Assembly (NCBI GenBank): GCA_964011275.1
Contig: CAXGOB010000007.1
Coordinates: forward strand, 28,166 to 92,165
Source: UBA7328 sp002471345
Lineage (GTDB): Bacteria; Bacteroidota; Bacteroidia; Chitinophagales; Saprospiraceae
Direction of reading: 5' to 3'
DNA length: 64,000 nt
Shown here: in pieces, positions 1-8,365 of the stretch
How the letters are laid out: each line of letters begins with the position of its first letter
How positions within the stretch are numbered: the stretch's first letter is position 1
Notes under the pieces: model-generated
Database searches by the model: none
What the model was told of the DNA's origin: nothing
What the model saw: only the letters and a program-made list of their open reading frames with translations
Made by a program: the position numbers and the translations under genes

Positions 1-152
1 TCTACTACTTTGTTGTTATCTATCATACTGAAATGGTAACAGTGCCGATTAAATTATAGTTCAGCAGGTCAAAGATCAATTATTTATTTTATACCAAATT
101 ATATCCTATTCAGAATTTTTAAATTTATTAATAGGATTCATACCCATAAAGA

Positions 153-728
153 ATGAGAGAGAACTACTTCAAATCTATTGTCAAGCAATTTGAATTTTAT
201 AAATTCTTAGGAGAATCTACATTTGATCAGTTGGACGAATCACATCTTTTTTGGCAATTCAATGAAGAAAGCAATTCTATAGCAATAATTGTAAATCACC
301 TACGGGGTAATATGATGTCAAGATGGACAGATTTTCTGATTACAGATGGTGAAAAAGAATCGAGGCAAAGAGACCTAGAATTTGAAAAGGTTATTAAAAC
401 CAAGAAAGAACTCTATGCAAAATGGAGTCAAGGATGGATTTGCTTATTCAATGCTTTAAATGAAATTGATAACGACTCAATTAAAGCATCTGTTTACATT
501 AGAAATCAAGAACATACTTTAATTGAAGCTATCAATCGCCAACTTTCACATTATTCATATCACATTGGCCAAATTGTATATATAGGACGCATGATTAAAG
601 GCTCAGAATGGAAGAGTCTTTCTATTCCAAAAGGCAACTCTAAGCAATACAATCTAGAAAAATTTTCAATGGAAAAGCGCAAAATTCATTATACAGAAGA
701 GTTCCTAAAGAATAAAAAAACCAAGTAA
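153..728 (+). CDS. DUF1572 family protein (DinB-like four-helix fold)
   Basis: The 191-residue product matches the DUF1572 family, small soluble proteins of the DinB/YfiT-like superfamily. Visible family features are the N-terminal block around residues 5-20 (SIVKQFEFYK), the segment NEESNSIAIIVNHLRGN near residue 40 and the RQLSHYSYHIGQIVYIGR block near residues 128-145, whose histidines are typical metal-ligand positions in DinB-type proteins. No signal peptide or membrane segment is seen. The biochemical role of the family is unknown; thiol-transferase-like activity has been proposed for relatives, which is inference here. It stands alone, about 85 nt before the ribF fusion gene on the same strand. 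Length is typical and the ATG start is unambiguous. Confidence 0.85.
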   Translation: MRENYFKSIVKQFEFYKFLGESTFDQLDESHLFWQFNEESNSIAIIVNHLRGNMMSRWTDFLITDGEKESRQRDLEFEKVIKTKKELYAKWSQGWICLFNALNEIDNDSIKASVYIRNQEHTLIEAINRQLSHYSYHIGQIVYIGRMIKGSEWKSLSIPKGNSKQYNLEKFSMEKRKIHYTEEFLKNKKTK

Positions 729-814
729 AATTTCAATCCTAATAATCAACAAATTACTGCACATCATCATATATAAAGTCTTAGTTTTGTAATGCAAATT
801 AAAAGCCTTATTGA

Positions 815-2794
815 TTGGAAGTACATCGAGGACTAGAAAGCCTTCCATTATTCGAAAAACCTGTTATTACTTTTGGATCATTTGATGGTCTCCACAAAGG
901 TCATCGTGTCATACTTAATGAAGTAGTACAGAAAGCTAAAAAGAGAGGTGCACAGAGTGTCGTTATCTCTTTCCACCCACATCCACGAGAGATTATATAT
1001 CCAAAAGACAAAACGCTACAGCTCATTTCAAGTGTAGAGGAAAAAATAGAAATTCTAGAGTCTATTGGTACAGATCATTTTGTAATTATTCCTTTTAAAA
1101 TTGAATTTTCCCAGATAAGCCCTAGGGAATATGTTGAGAATGTGGTTATCAAAAAATTTAATCCTCAACTCATCATTATTGGTTATGATCATCGTTTCGG
1201 TCTAAATAGAGGTGGTGGATATGAAATGCTTGAAGAATATGGTCAGAGGCATGACTTCGATGTCGAAGTGATTCCTGCTCAAAGTATTCATAATATGAAT
1301 ATAAGTAGCACTAAAATCAGGAATGCAATTAATACAGGTGATATACCTCTGGCTAATGACCTCTTAGGCTATACTTTTGCCTTCAGAGGAACAGTGATCC
1401 AAGGTGATAAAATTGGAAGAACAATAGGTTTTCCTACAGCAAATCTCAAGTTAGATCATTCAAAAAAAATCATTCCTGAAAATGGTATTTATGCTGTAGA
1501 AGTTGAAGTTAAAAAGCATACTTATCAAGCAATGCTTTACATAGGTACAAGGTCCACTGTTGGAAAAGATTTAGAGCGCAGAGTAGAAGTTAACATCTTC
1601 GATTTTGATCAAGAAATCTATAATGAAGAAATCATTGTCAAATTTTTCAAAAAAGTACGTGACGATGAAGAATTCAAAAACCTCACACATCTAAAGGAAG
1701 CTATTGCATTAGATCAAAGTGCTGTTCATTCTTATTTCAGGTTACTCAATGAGAACAAACCTAAAGACACCGCTGTAACAATAGCCATACTTAATTACAA
1801 TGGCCAGGAAATGCTCGAAGCATATTTGCCTAAGGTTCTTTATTCTTCATCAAGAAATTTTAATATCTGTGTAATTGATAACGCATCCACTGACGACTCT
1901 GTAGAATATCTTGAACAATGGCACCCTGAAGTAAAAATCGTTCAACTTACTGAAAACCATGGATTTGCAGGTGGATATAATAAAGGAATTGAGTCTATAT
2001 CTACAGAATATATTGCTTTAATTAATTCGGATATTTTAGTTACGAATAATTGGCTTGACCCTCTCATTAGCTATTTAGAACAAAACTCTGATGTTGCAGC
2101 GGTACAGCCTAAGGTTCTCTCAATCGAAGACAATGAATTATTTGAATATGCTGGTGCTGGTGGTGGTCTTATTGATAAACTAGGATATCCTTTCTGTAGA
2201 GGGCGAATATTTGAGGAAATAGAGAAAGATACAGATCAATACAATGATGAATTAGATGTTTTTTGGATAAGTGGTGCAGCGATGGTTATTCGTACAGATT
2301 TATACAAAAAATTCAAAGGCTTTGACTATGACTTTTTTGCTCATCACGAAGAGATAGATCTTTGTTGGAGGCTTAAAAATGCTGGACATAAGTTGAAATA
2401 TTTGGGTTACAGTGCTGTCTTTCACTTAGGTGGAGGCACCTTAGACTATAACCATCCAAAAAAGACCTATCTCAATTACAGAAATAATGTAAGAGCCATC
2501 ATTAAAAATGAACCACTTTTATTCAGAGTCTTAGTACAGCGTTATATTATGGACTTGGGATCATCTATTATTTTCTTATTTCAAGGAAAGGTTGGCTTAT
2601 TTTCAGCTATTTGGAAAGCTTATTTTCACAATACTATAAAGTTCCCTTACTATCTGAATAAAAGGAGGAATGTAAGAAGGATGATAAGCCGCTTTAAAGT
2701 TGGGAAACCAGATAAGTCCGGACAGCTAAGAATAAATTTACCATGGCGTTATTTTGTAAACGGTGTTAAAACCTATAAGAAGCTCAGTGAATAA
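815..2794 (+). CDS. ribF: Fusion: bifunctional riboflavin kinase/FAD synthetase + family 2 glycosyltransferase
   Basis: Residues 1 to about 312 form a complete RibF, which phosphorylates riboflavin to FMN and adenylylates FMN to FAD. The nucleotidyltransferase motifs GSFDG (21-25), HKGH (27-30), GYDHRFG (123-129) and ISSTKIR (163-169) are present, as is the kinase motif GFPTAN (205-210). From about residue 320 the same frame continues into a GT-A family 2 glycosyltransferase: VTIAILNYN (321-329), DNASTD (355-360), GFAGGYNKG (384-392) and NSDIL (404-408). It has no membrane anchor. RibF normally ends near 310 residues, so this is an end-to-end fusion with no visible linker. The start is TTG at 815; an in-frame TGA sits directly before it and no ATG exists upstream, and the encoded MEVHRGLESLP is a normal RibF N-terminus. 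The gene overlaps the downstream pseudouridine synthase. A sequencing error removing a stop between two genes is the main alternative. Confidence 0.85.
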   Translation: MEVHRGLESLPLFEKPVITFGSFDGLHKGHRVILNEVVQKAKKRGAQSVVISFHPHPREIIYPKDKTLQLISSVEEKIEILESIGTDHFVIIPFKIEFSQISPREYVENVVIKKFNPQLIIIGYDHRFGLNRGGGYEMLEEYGQRHDFDVEVIPAQSIHNMNISSTKIRNAINTGDIPLANDLLGYTFAFRGTVIQGDKIGRTIGFPTANLKLDHSKKIIPENGIYAVEVEVKKHTYQAMLYIGTRSTVGKDLERRVEVNIFDFDQEIYNEEIIVKFFKKVRDDEEFKNLTHLKEAIALDQSAVHSYFRLLNENKPKDTAVTIAILNYNGQEMLEAYLPKVLYSSSRNFNICVIDNASTDDSVEYLEQWHPEVKIVQLTENHGFAGGYNKGIESISTEYIALINSDILVTNNWLDPLISYLEQNSDVAAVQPKVLSIEDNELFEYAGAGGGLIDKLGYPFCRGRIFEEIEKDTDQYNDELDVFWISGAAMVIRTDLYKKFKGFDYDFFAHHEEIDLCWRLKNAGHKLKYLGYSAVFHLGGGTLDYNHPKKTYLNYRNNVRAIIKNEPLLFRVLVQRYIMDLGSSIIFLFQGKVGLFSAIWKAYFHNTIKFPYYLNKRRNVRRMISRFKVGKPDKSGQLRINLPWRYFVNGVKTYKKLSE

Positions 2795-3530
2795 ATATCT
2801 AAGAACAAACATTCTATTAGAAGATGATCAGTTTGTGTTTATTAATAAGGAACCTGGTTTGCTCAGCATTCCTGATAGATTTGATTCTGAAAAGGTAAAT
2901 CTTAAAAGCATGCTCCGACAACAATTCGGAGACATCTACACCGTACATAGATTAGATTTAGACACATCTGGAGTAATAGTTTTTGCAAAAAATGCTAAAG
3001 CTCATGCTGACTTGTCTTCGCTATGGCAAGAAAACAAAGTGCATAAAAAATATGTCGCAATCACATCAAATATTCCACTAAGCGTATCTGGAACTATTGA
3101 TGCTCCGTTGAGAGAACATAAAACAAAAAGAGGAACATATACAGTAAGTGATCTTGGTAAAGAATCGAAAACTGATTACGAGGTTGTTCAATCTTGGAAC
3201 AGCAGCTATGCTCTACTTGAATTGGTTTTACATTCCGGACGTACTCATCAAATTAGGGTACACTTAGCATATATAGGTTGTCCTCTAATGGTAGATCCAA
3301 CTTATGGTTATCAAAGTAAATTTTTCCTTTCCAGCATAAAAAAGAAAAAAGTAAATCTTGGAAAAGGAATGACTGAAAGACCATTGTTAAAGCGAACACC
3401 ATTGCATGCTTCTTCATTAAAATTTAAACTGCCAAAAGGAAAGTCATACGAAGTGAAGAGTGAGCTACCAAAAGACATAAAAGCTATAAAATATCAACTA
3501 GATAAAAGATATGGTGAGCCTTCATCATAA
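2787..3530 (+). CDS. RluA-family RNA pseudouridine synthase
   Basis: RluA-type pseudouridine synthases isomerise specific uridines in 23S rRNA or tRNA. The catalytic motif HRLDLDTSG is present with its active-site Asp, followed by the family block LELVLHSGRTHQIRVHLAYIG and GCPLMVDPTYG. No S4 domain precedes the catalytic domain, so the protein is a short form of about 247 residues. Two GTG starts are possible: 2763, and 2787, where GTG overlaps the upstream stop in GTGAATAA. I choose 2787 because the overlap is the usual coupling geometry and the extra eight residues are not family-like. The exact target uridine cannot be told from sequence alone. Confidence 0.85.
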   Translation: MNKYLRTNILLEDDQFVFINKEPGLLSIPDRFDSEKVNLKSMLRQQFGDIYTVHRLDLDTSGVIVFAKNAKAHADLSSLWQENKVHKKYVAITSNIPLSVSGTIDAPLREHKTKRGTYTVSDLGKESKTDYEVVQSWNSSYALLELVLHSGRTHQIRVHLAYIGCPLMVDPTYGYQSKFFLSSIKKKKVNLGKGMTERPLLKRTPLHASSLKFKLPKGKSYEVKSELPKDIKAIKYQLDKRYGEPSS

Positions 3531-3536
3531 GACATT

Positions 3537-4109
3537 TTAATTCAAATAAAATGAATCTGGTATTTGACCTATGACTCCATAAGAATTCCCTTTTTGGATC
3601 AAAACCTCTTTCCAAAGACGGTCGGATTTGGTTTTTAGAATGTGATTTGGATGCATTTTTGAGACTATCCATGATCCATATGTCAGTTCATCCTTCAGCT
3701 GCATAGCTGACCACCCAGCATAACCTAAATAGAAGCGAATGTTGTGGGGTTTAATTAATTCTGATTTAATTAAAAATTTTAATTTATCAAAATCTCCGCC
3801 CCAGAATACACCTTCACTTATTTCCTCGCTTTCATCCAAAATGTCGCCTTTATCATGGACATAATGAATGGTTTCATTTGCCACTGGACCTCCGTAATGC
3901 ACCGGAGCTTCAAATTCTGGAAAATCCTTCAGGAGCTCATTTAAAGTCAAGTCCAATTTTTTGTTCAAAATAAATCCGACAGTGCCCAACTTATCTTCGT
4001 GACTGCATAATAAAATAACAGCACGTCTGAAGTTTTGATCTAACATAAAAGGCTCCGCAAGAAGAAGCGAACCTTTACCCACATCTCTATTTTGACTTAT
4101 TCTTTCCAT
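3537..4109 (-). CDS. yqgE: YqgE/AlgH family protein (UPF0301)
   Basis: A 190-residue UPF0301/YqgE protein. Family features seen are GSLLLAEPFMLDQNFRRAVILLCSHE near the N-terminus, GFILNK, the HYGGPV segment, and FYLGYAGWSAMQLKDE. The family is widespread and cytosolic; its function is not settled. It is the second gene of a fabD-yqgE pair: its ATG lies inside the 3' end of fabD (13-nt overlap), so translation is probably coupled. It converges with the pseudouridine synthase gene, the two stops being only 6 nt apart. Confidence 0.9.
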   Translation of the reverse strand: MERISQNRDVGKGSLLLAEPFMLDQNFRRAVILLCSHEDKLGTVGFILNKKLDLTLNELLKDFPEFEAPVHYGGPVANETIHYVHDKGDILDESEEISEGVFWGGDFDKLKFLIKSELIKPHNIRFYLGYAGWSAMQLKDELTYGSWIVSKMHPNHILKTKSDRLWKEVLIQKGNSYGVIGQIPDSFYLN

Positions 4110-4981
4110 GCTTCAGTATTAGCACTCCGATCTATACGTCTAATCATTCCATTCAGGATATTACCCTTACCTCCCACTTCTATGAATTCTTCGACTCCAT
4201 CTGCAATCATGTTTTGTATAGTTTGTGTCCATCTGACAGATGAATCTAACTGAGAAATCAAGTTGGCTTTGATCATTTCAGGATCCGTATATGCTTTTGC
4301 ATCCACATTCTGATAAATAGCACATTTGGGAGCACTGAAGTTTATCGCATTTATTGCATTTGAAAGCCCCTCAGAAGCTGAAGACATCAAAGCTGAATGA
4401 AAAGCCCCACCTACGCTCAATATCATGGCTCTACGCGCACCAGCCTCCGTCATTTTAGCAGTAGCAGCTTCCAATGCACTCATCTCCCCTGATATCACTA
4501 ATTGTCCTGGACAGTTGTAATTAGCTGCCACTACTTCCCCATCTATTTCTGCACATATGCTTTCTACAACATCATCATCTAATCCAATAATAGCTGCCAT
4601 ACTTCCATTTGTAGATGCACATGCCTCCTGCATTAATGAAGATCTGGTTTTGACCAATTTTAACCCTTCTTCAAAACTCATCACACCAGCAGCAACTAGA
4701 GCAGTGAACTCACCAAGAGAATGACCTGCAACTGCTTCAAAATCAACAGATTCATGAGATGTCAACACTAAATAAGAATGAATAAAAACTGCAGGCTGCG
4801 TAACATCTGTGCGTTTTAATTCATCTGCATTTCCTTCAAACATTACTTTTCTTATATCAAAGCCAAGAATGTCATTTGCATTGTCTAACAATGAGTTTAG
4901 CTCTGGGAATTTTGTCACCAAATTGCTACCCATTCCTTCAAATTGTGCAGCCTGACCCGGAAATATTAAAGCTCTTTTCAT
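4097..4981 (-). CDS. fabD: Malonyl-CoA:ACP transacylase
   Basis: FabD moves malonyl groups from CoA to acyl carrier protein for fatty acid synthesis. The product shows the N-terminal FPGQAAQ loop, the nucleophile elbow GHSLGEF with the catalytic serine, the conserved region around QEACASTNGSMAAIIG, NYNCPGQLVISG, and GGAFHSALM with the catalytic histidine. Length of 294 residues is typical. An upstream in-frame start at 5002 is possible, but it would fall within the probable -7 promoter element at 5000-5007, and the family begins at MKRALIFPGQ, so 4981 is preferred. It is followed by yqgE with a 13-nt overlap. Confidence 0.93.
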   Translation of the reverse strand: MKRALIFPGQAAQFEGMGSNLVTKFPELNSLLDNANDILGFDIRKVMFEGNADELKRTDVTQPAVFIHSYLVLTSHESVDFEAVAGHSLGEFTALVAAGVMSFEEGLKLVKTRSSLMQEACASTNGSMAAIIGLDDDVVESICAEIDGEVVAANYNCPGQLVISGEMSALEAATAKMTEAGARRAMILSVGGAFHSALMSSASEGLSNAINAINFSAPKCAIYQNVDAKAYTDPEMIKANLISQLDSSVRWTQTIQNMIADGVEEFIEVGGKGNILNGMIRRIDRSANTEAWKE

Positions 4982-4999
4982 ACTTTCTATTGATTGAGA

Positions 5000-5007
5000 C
5001 AAATATA
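5000..5007 (-). promoter_or_regulatory. Probable -7 promoter element of fabD-yqgE
   Basis: Read on the minus strand this is TATATTTG, an exact match to the Bacteroidota primary sigma factor -7 element TAnnTTTG, placed about 20 nt before the fabD ATG. No clear TTTG is found at the -33 position, so the call rests on one element. It supports the shorter fabD start. Confidence 0.5.
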
Positions 5008-5282
5008 AGTATGGCGGTTAGTAATTCTAGTAAATAATGTGATATTCACAATTCATGTGCTGAAATATCATCAGATGTTTCATTTTGATAAATCTTAACC
5101 AATCTTTATCTTTCGATTCAAATAAGAATTGGAACTTTTATGTTCAATCTGTGCATTATTACTCTGAACTTATGGGAAAATGCGAGAAGAGCGTTACTAT
5201 TGTGACACGGACTCAAGACTTCTTTTAAAACCATCTTAAAGTTCTACTTAATTGGGATTCTATTCATAAAACAAAAATATAA
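5008..5282. other. Divergent intergenic region, no gene seen
   Basis: About 275 nt between the divergent fabD and cold-shock-domain genes. No conserved small reading frame, hairpin terminator or RNA gene is apparent. It must contain the promoter of the cold-shock-domain gene, but no convincing TTTG/TAnnTTTG pair for that gene was found. Confidence 0.5.
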
Positions 5283-5726
5283 ATGTCAAAATCACAGGAG
5301 ACTTACAATAAAAAAGAAAGAGAAAAGAAAAAAATAAAAAAACGTCAAGAGAAAGCAGAAAGACGACTGGCTCGTAAAGCAGCGCCTAAAAAATCCGGGG
5401 AAGATCTATTTTCATATGTGGATGAATTTGGCAATATTGTCGATACTCCACCAGACCCAACAAAAAGAACTGTGATTAAGGCCGAAGATATAGACCTTAA
5501 AGTTCCTCATAAGACTGCTGCCAATATTACCTCAACTAGAATTGGAAAAATTGAATTTTTCAATACTGACAAAGGGTATGGATTTATCAAAGAAGATGGG
5601 ACTAATGAAAAATTCTTCGTTCATGTTAAGGGGCTTTTAGACGAGGTGAAAGAGAATGACAGAGTTGAATTTGAATTAGAGAAAGGAATGAAAGGAATGA
5701 ATGCTGTAAGGGTAAAAAGAATCTAG
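5283..5726 (+). CDS. Cold-shock-domain protein with basic N-terminal extension
   Basis: The C-terminal ~60 of 147 residues form a cold-shock domain: GKIEFFNTDKGYGFI carries the RNP1-like KGYGFI motif and KFFVHVKG the RNP2-like FFVH motif, both of which bind single-stranded nucleic acid. The first ~40 residues are a lysine/arginine/glutamate-rich stretch (KKEREKKKIKKRQEKAERR) likely to be a charged helix that adds RNA affinity. This architecture is common in Bacteroidota and is longer than the ~70-residue CspA type. Role in RNA chaperoning is inferred from the family. Monocistronic; stop codon is TAG. Confidence 0.9.
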   Translation: MSKSQETYNKKEREKKKIKKRQEKAERRLARKAAPKKSGEDLFSYVDEFGNIVDTPPDPTKRTVIKAEDIDLKVPHKTAANITSTRIGKIEFFNTDKGYGFIKEDGTNEKFFVHVKGLLDEVKENDRVEFELEKGMKGMNAVRVKRI

Positions 5727-5940
5727 TTCAAGCTTTTTTCTACCTAAATATTTTTGAAGTTTTGCAAGGACATTTTTGAGCTGACCTGTGTCAGTATATT
5801 AATCCCAAACGACTGATTTCTATTTATACTCTTCCTTTCATAGTAATTGCGTCATTGTAATTATGATTTGAATCTTAACTTTATCAAATATTGTTTCAGC
5901 TAAGTTGACAATATTTAAGCTCTGTTAAGAATACACAACT

Positions 5941-6888
5941 ATGTCAAGAATAATTAATCTCAATGAGATAAGGATTGCTTTGGAATCAATTGATGTAATT
6001 GCAGCAATTGAGCATGGATTCATCTCTTATAGTAGAGGCTACTCCGTGGTTCCTCCTGTAGGTGAGTTACTCTTCGAAAACCCTCCCGGTGATGTTCATA
6101 TCAAATATGGCTACATTAAGAATGATGCCTACTACGTAATAAAGATAGCTTCTGGTTTTTATGAAAACCAAAAATTAGGGATTCCATCTGGTCAAGGCTT
6201 AATGTTGTTATTTAAACAGGAAACTGGTGAGTTACTTGCAGTCCTTTTGGATGAAGGACATTTGACTGATGTAAGAACAGCCGCCGCTGGGGCCCTTTGT
6301 GCAAAGCATTTCTCACCTAAAAAGATTACAGGTGTAGGGATTATTGGCACAGGAGTACAAGCCAAATTGCAATTGAAGTTTTTGCAAAAACATACGCCTT
6401 GCAAAAAGGTATACCTTTGGGGTAGAGACGAATACAAGGCTCAAAAAATGAAAGAATTTATGGGTGATGAATATGACATTACCATTGTATCTTCTTGTTC
6501 TGAAGTAGCCAAAAATTCAAACCTGATTATAACAACTACTCCATCTGAATCCCCTCTTCTTTTGGCCCAAGACGTAAGAAAAGGCACCCTCATCATTGCT
6601 GTTGGGTCAGATACTCACTCAAAGCAAGAACTTGAATCAGAATTAATGACCAAAGCAGATATTGTAATCGCTGATAGTTTATCACAAAGTGAGAGTAGAG
6701 GTGAAATATATCGTGCGGTATTAGATAAAGCCATCTCAAGAGATAAAATAGTAGAATTAGGCACAGCTATTCAAGATCAAAGTTTGGGTGAACTAAATGA
6801 TGATAAAATAGCTGTCATTGATTTAACAGGAGTCGCAGTACAGGACATTATGATCGCATCGGCCGTATATTCTCAACTCTCTAAATAG
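5941..6888 (+). CDS. Ornithine cyclodeaminase/mu-crystallin family protein
   Basis: A 315-residue member of the OCD/mu-crystallin family, NAD(P)-dependent enzymes acting on amino or imino acids. The N-terminal half carries VHIKYGY and TDVRTAAAGALCAKHFSPK; the Rossmann domain begins with GIIGTGVQAKLQLKFL, and DLTGVAVQDIMIASAVY closes the protein. The family includes ornithine cyclodeaminase, alanine dehydrogenases, pyrroline carboxylate reductases and SbnB, so the substrate cannot be named. It starts a tight operon with threonine synthase (10-nt gap) and a homoserine kinase-like gene (3-nt gap), which suggests a substrate related to threonine or a four-carbon amino acid. Stop codon is TAG. Confidence 0.85.
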   Translation: MSRIINLNEIRIALESIDVIAAIEHGFISYSRGYSVVPPVGELLFENPPGDVHIKYGYIKNDAYYVIKIASGFYENQKLGIPSGQGLMLLFKQETGELLAVLLDEGHLTDVRTAAAGALCAKHFSPKKITGVGIIGTGVQAKLQLKFLQKHTPCKKVYLWGRDEYKAQKMKEFMGDEYDITIVSSCSEVAKNSNLIITTTPSESPLLLAQDVRKGTLIIAVGSDTHSKQELESELMTKADIVIADSLSQSESRGEIYRAVLDKAISRDKIVELGTAIQDQSLGELNDDKIAVIDLTGVAVQDIMIASAVYSQLSK

Positions 6889-6898
6889 AAAAACAAGT

Positions 6899-8362
6899 AT
6901 GCTCCAATTTGTAAGTAACAAAGGAGGAGGAGATCCTGTCGATTTTGAAACTGCCATTTTAGATGGTTTTGCTTCTGACGGTGGCTTATATGTACCAGAA
7001 TCTCTTCCTGAAGTCTCAATAGACATGCTCAATCAATGGAAGGACTTGAGCTATCAAGGATTAGCATTTGAAATCTTGTCTCTCTTCATTGATTCTGGTA
7101 CTATATCGGAATTAGAACTCAAAGAGCTTCTGAATAAGGCGTATGACTCATTTGAAAAAGATGAAGTCATTCCAATTTATAAATTACAAAGTGATAATGA
7201 AACCTATATTATGGAACTGTTTTATGGTCCTACAATTTCATTCAAAGATATAGGTCTAGCATTTTTAGTCAATTTGTTTGATTTCTTTTTAAAAAGGAAG
7301 AATCAAAACCTTTCAATAATTGTAGCAACTACTGGGGATACTGGGCCTGCAACAGCAAGTTATATTGCTGGTAAATCAACATTAGACGCTTGGGTATTAT
7401 ATCCAAAAGGTTTAATCACTGAAGAACAGGAAAGACAAATGACTACTCTACCCCACTCTAATATCAATCCAGTTGGAGTATTTAATTGTCCTGAAGGTGG
7501 CGATGATCTAGATGCTGTAATCACAAAACTTTATGCCAACATACCGTTTAAGAATAAAGTCAGGCTTTCAAGCGTCAACTCTATTAACTGGGGAAGAATA
7601 ATGATGCAAACCGTGCACTATTTTTATGGATATTTACGACTCGTAGATTCTGTAGGAGAATTCATAAATGTTGCTGTGCCGTCTGGAGGATTTGGCAATT
7701 TATGTGCCGGAGGCCTGGCACGTAAAATGGGATTACCTATCAAGACCTTTGTCATAGCAAATAATAAAAATGCATGTCTTCATCGCATATTTAGCAATGG
7801 CCTATTCTCTAAAGAATCCATTCATGAAACTGTATCTTCAGCCATTGACATTCTGACTCCATTTAATTTTTGGAGATTTCTATATTTCTGTGTTGAAAAA
7901 GATGCAACAAAAATCAAAAAATGGAATGATGAATTTGATAAAAACGGCCATATTCAATTTGATAAAGCAACCTTTAAATCCTACTCAAAAGGATTTATTT
8001 CCTGCAGCGTGTCCGATGCTGAAACTTTATCTACAATAAAAAACACCTTTGAGAAAAATCAATATTTACTGGATCCTCATGGAGCTGTGGCACTTTCAGC
8101 AGTTAATAAGTTAAAAGAAAGATTGGATGATCTTAAGCTTCTTTGCTTGACAACAGCCCATCCAGCTAAGTTTCCCAAAACTATTGAAAAAGCCCTTCGT
8201 ACAAATAATCTACCTGAATCTGCTTTTCATCCTTCTATAGAACATGCAAAAAAACTCTGTCAAAAAGGATACACTGTAGATTGCAAACATCTTGAAGATG
8301 CTTTAATATTTACTATGGAAAAGTACTGGGAACAAACACATAATAAAAACCCAATCATTTAA
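6899..8362 (+). CDS. thrC: Threonine synthase (long type) or close paralogue
   Basis: A PLP-dependent enzyme that converts O-phosphohomoserine to threonine. The PLP-binding lysine is K116 in SFKDIG (114-119); NSINWGR (227-233) and the phosphate-cradling PSGGFGN (261-267) are intact. ATTGDTGPA near 143-151 is the usual threonine synthase loop. At 487 residues it belongs to the long fungal/proteobacterial class. It lies 10 nt after the OCD-family gene and 3 nt before a kinase that could supply phosphohomoserine. Because the operon lacks the usual aspartokinase and GHMP homoserine kinase of Bacteroidota thr operons, a paralogue with a related substrate remains possible. Confidence 0.85.
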   Translation: MLQFVSNKGGGDPVDFETAILDGFASDGGLYVPESLPEVSIDMLNQWKDLSYQGLAFEILSLFIDSGTISELELKELLNKAYDSFEKDEVIPIYKLQSDNETYIMELFYGPTISFKDIGLAFLVNLFDFFLKRKNQNLSIIVATTGDTGPATASYIAGKSTLDAWVLYPKGLITEEQERQMTTLPHSNINPVGVFNCPEGGDDLDAVITKLYANIPFKNKVRLSSVNSINWGRIMMQTVHYFYGYLRLVDSVGEFINVAVPSGGFGNLCAGGLARKMGLPIKTFVIANNKNACLHRIFSNGLFSKESIHETVSSAIDILTPFNFWRFLYFCVEKDATKIKKWNDEFDKNGHIQFDKATFKSYSKGFISCSVSDAETLSTIKNTFEKNQYLLDPHGAVALSAVNKLKERLDDLKLLCLTTAHPAKFPKTIEKALRTNNLPESAFHPSIEHAKKLCQKGYTVDCKHLEDALIFTMEKYWEQTHNKNPII

Positions 8363-8365
8363 TCT

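Noticed and set aside
24..26. ATG on the minus strand at the window edge (reads MIDNNKVV)
   Set aside because: Only eight codons are inside the window, so no gene can be supported.
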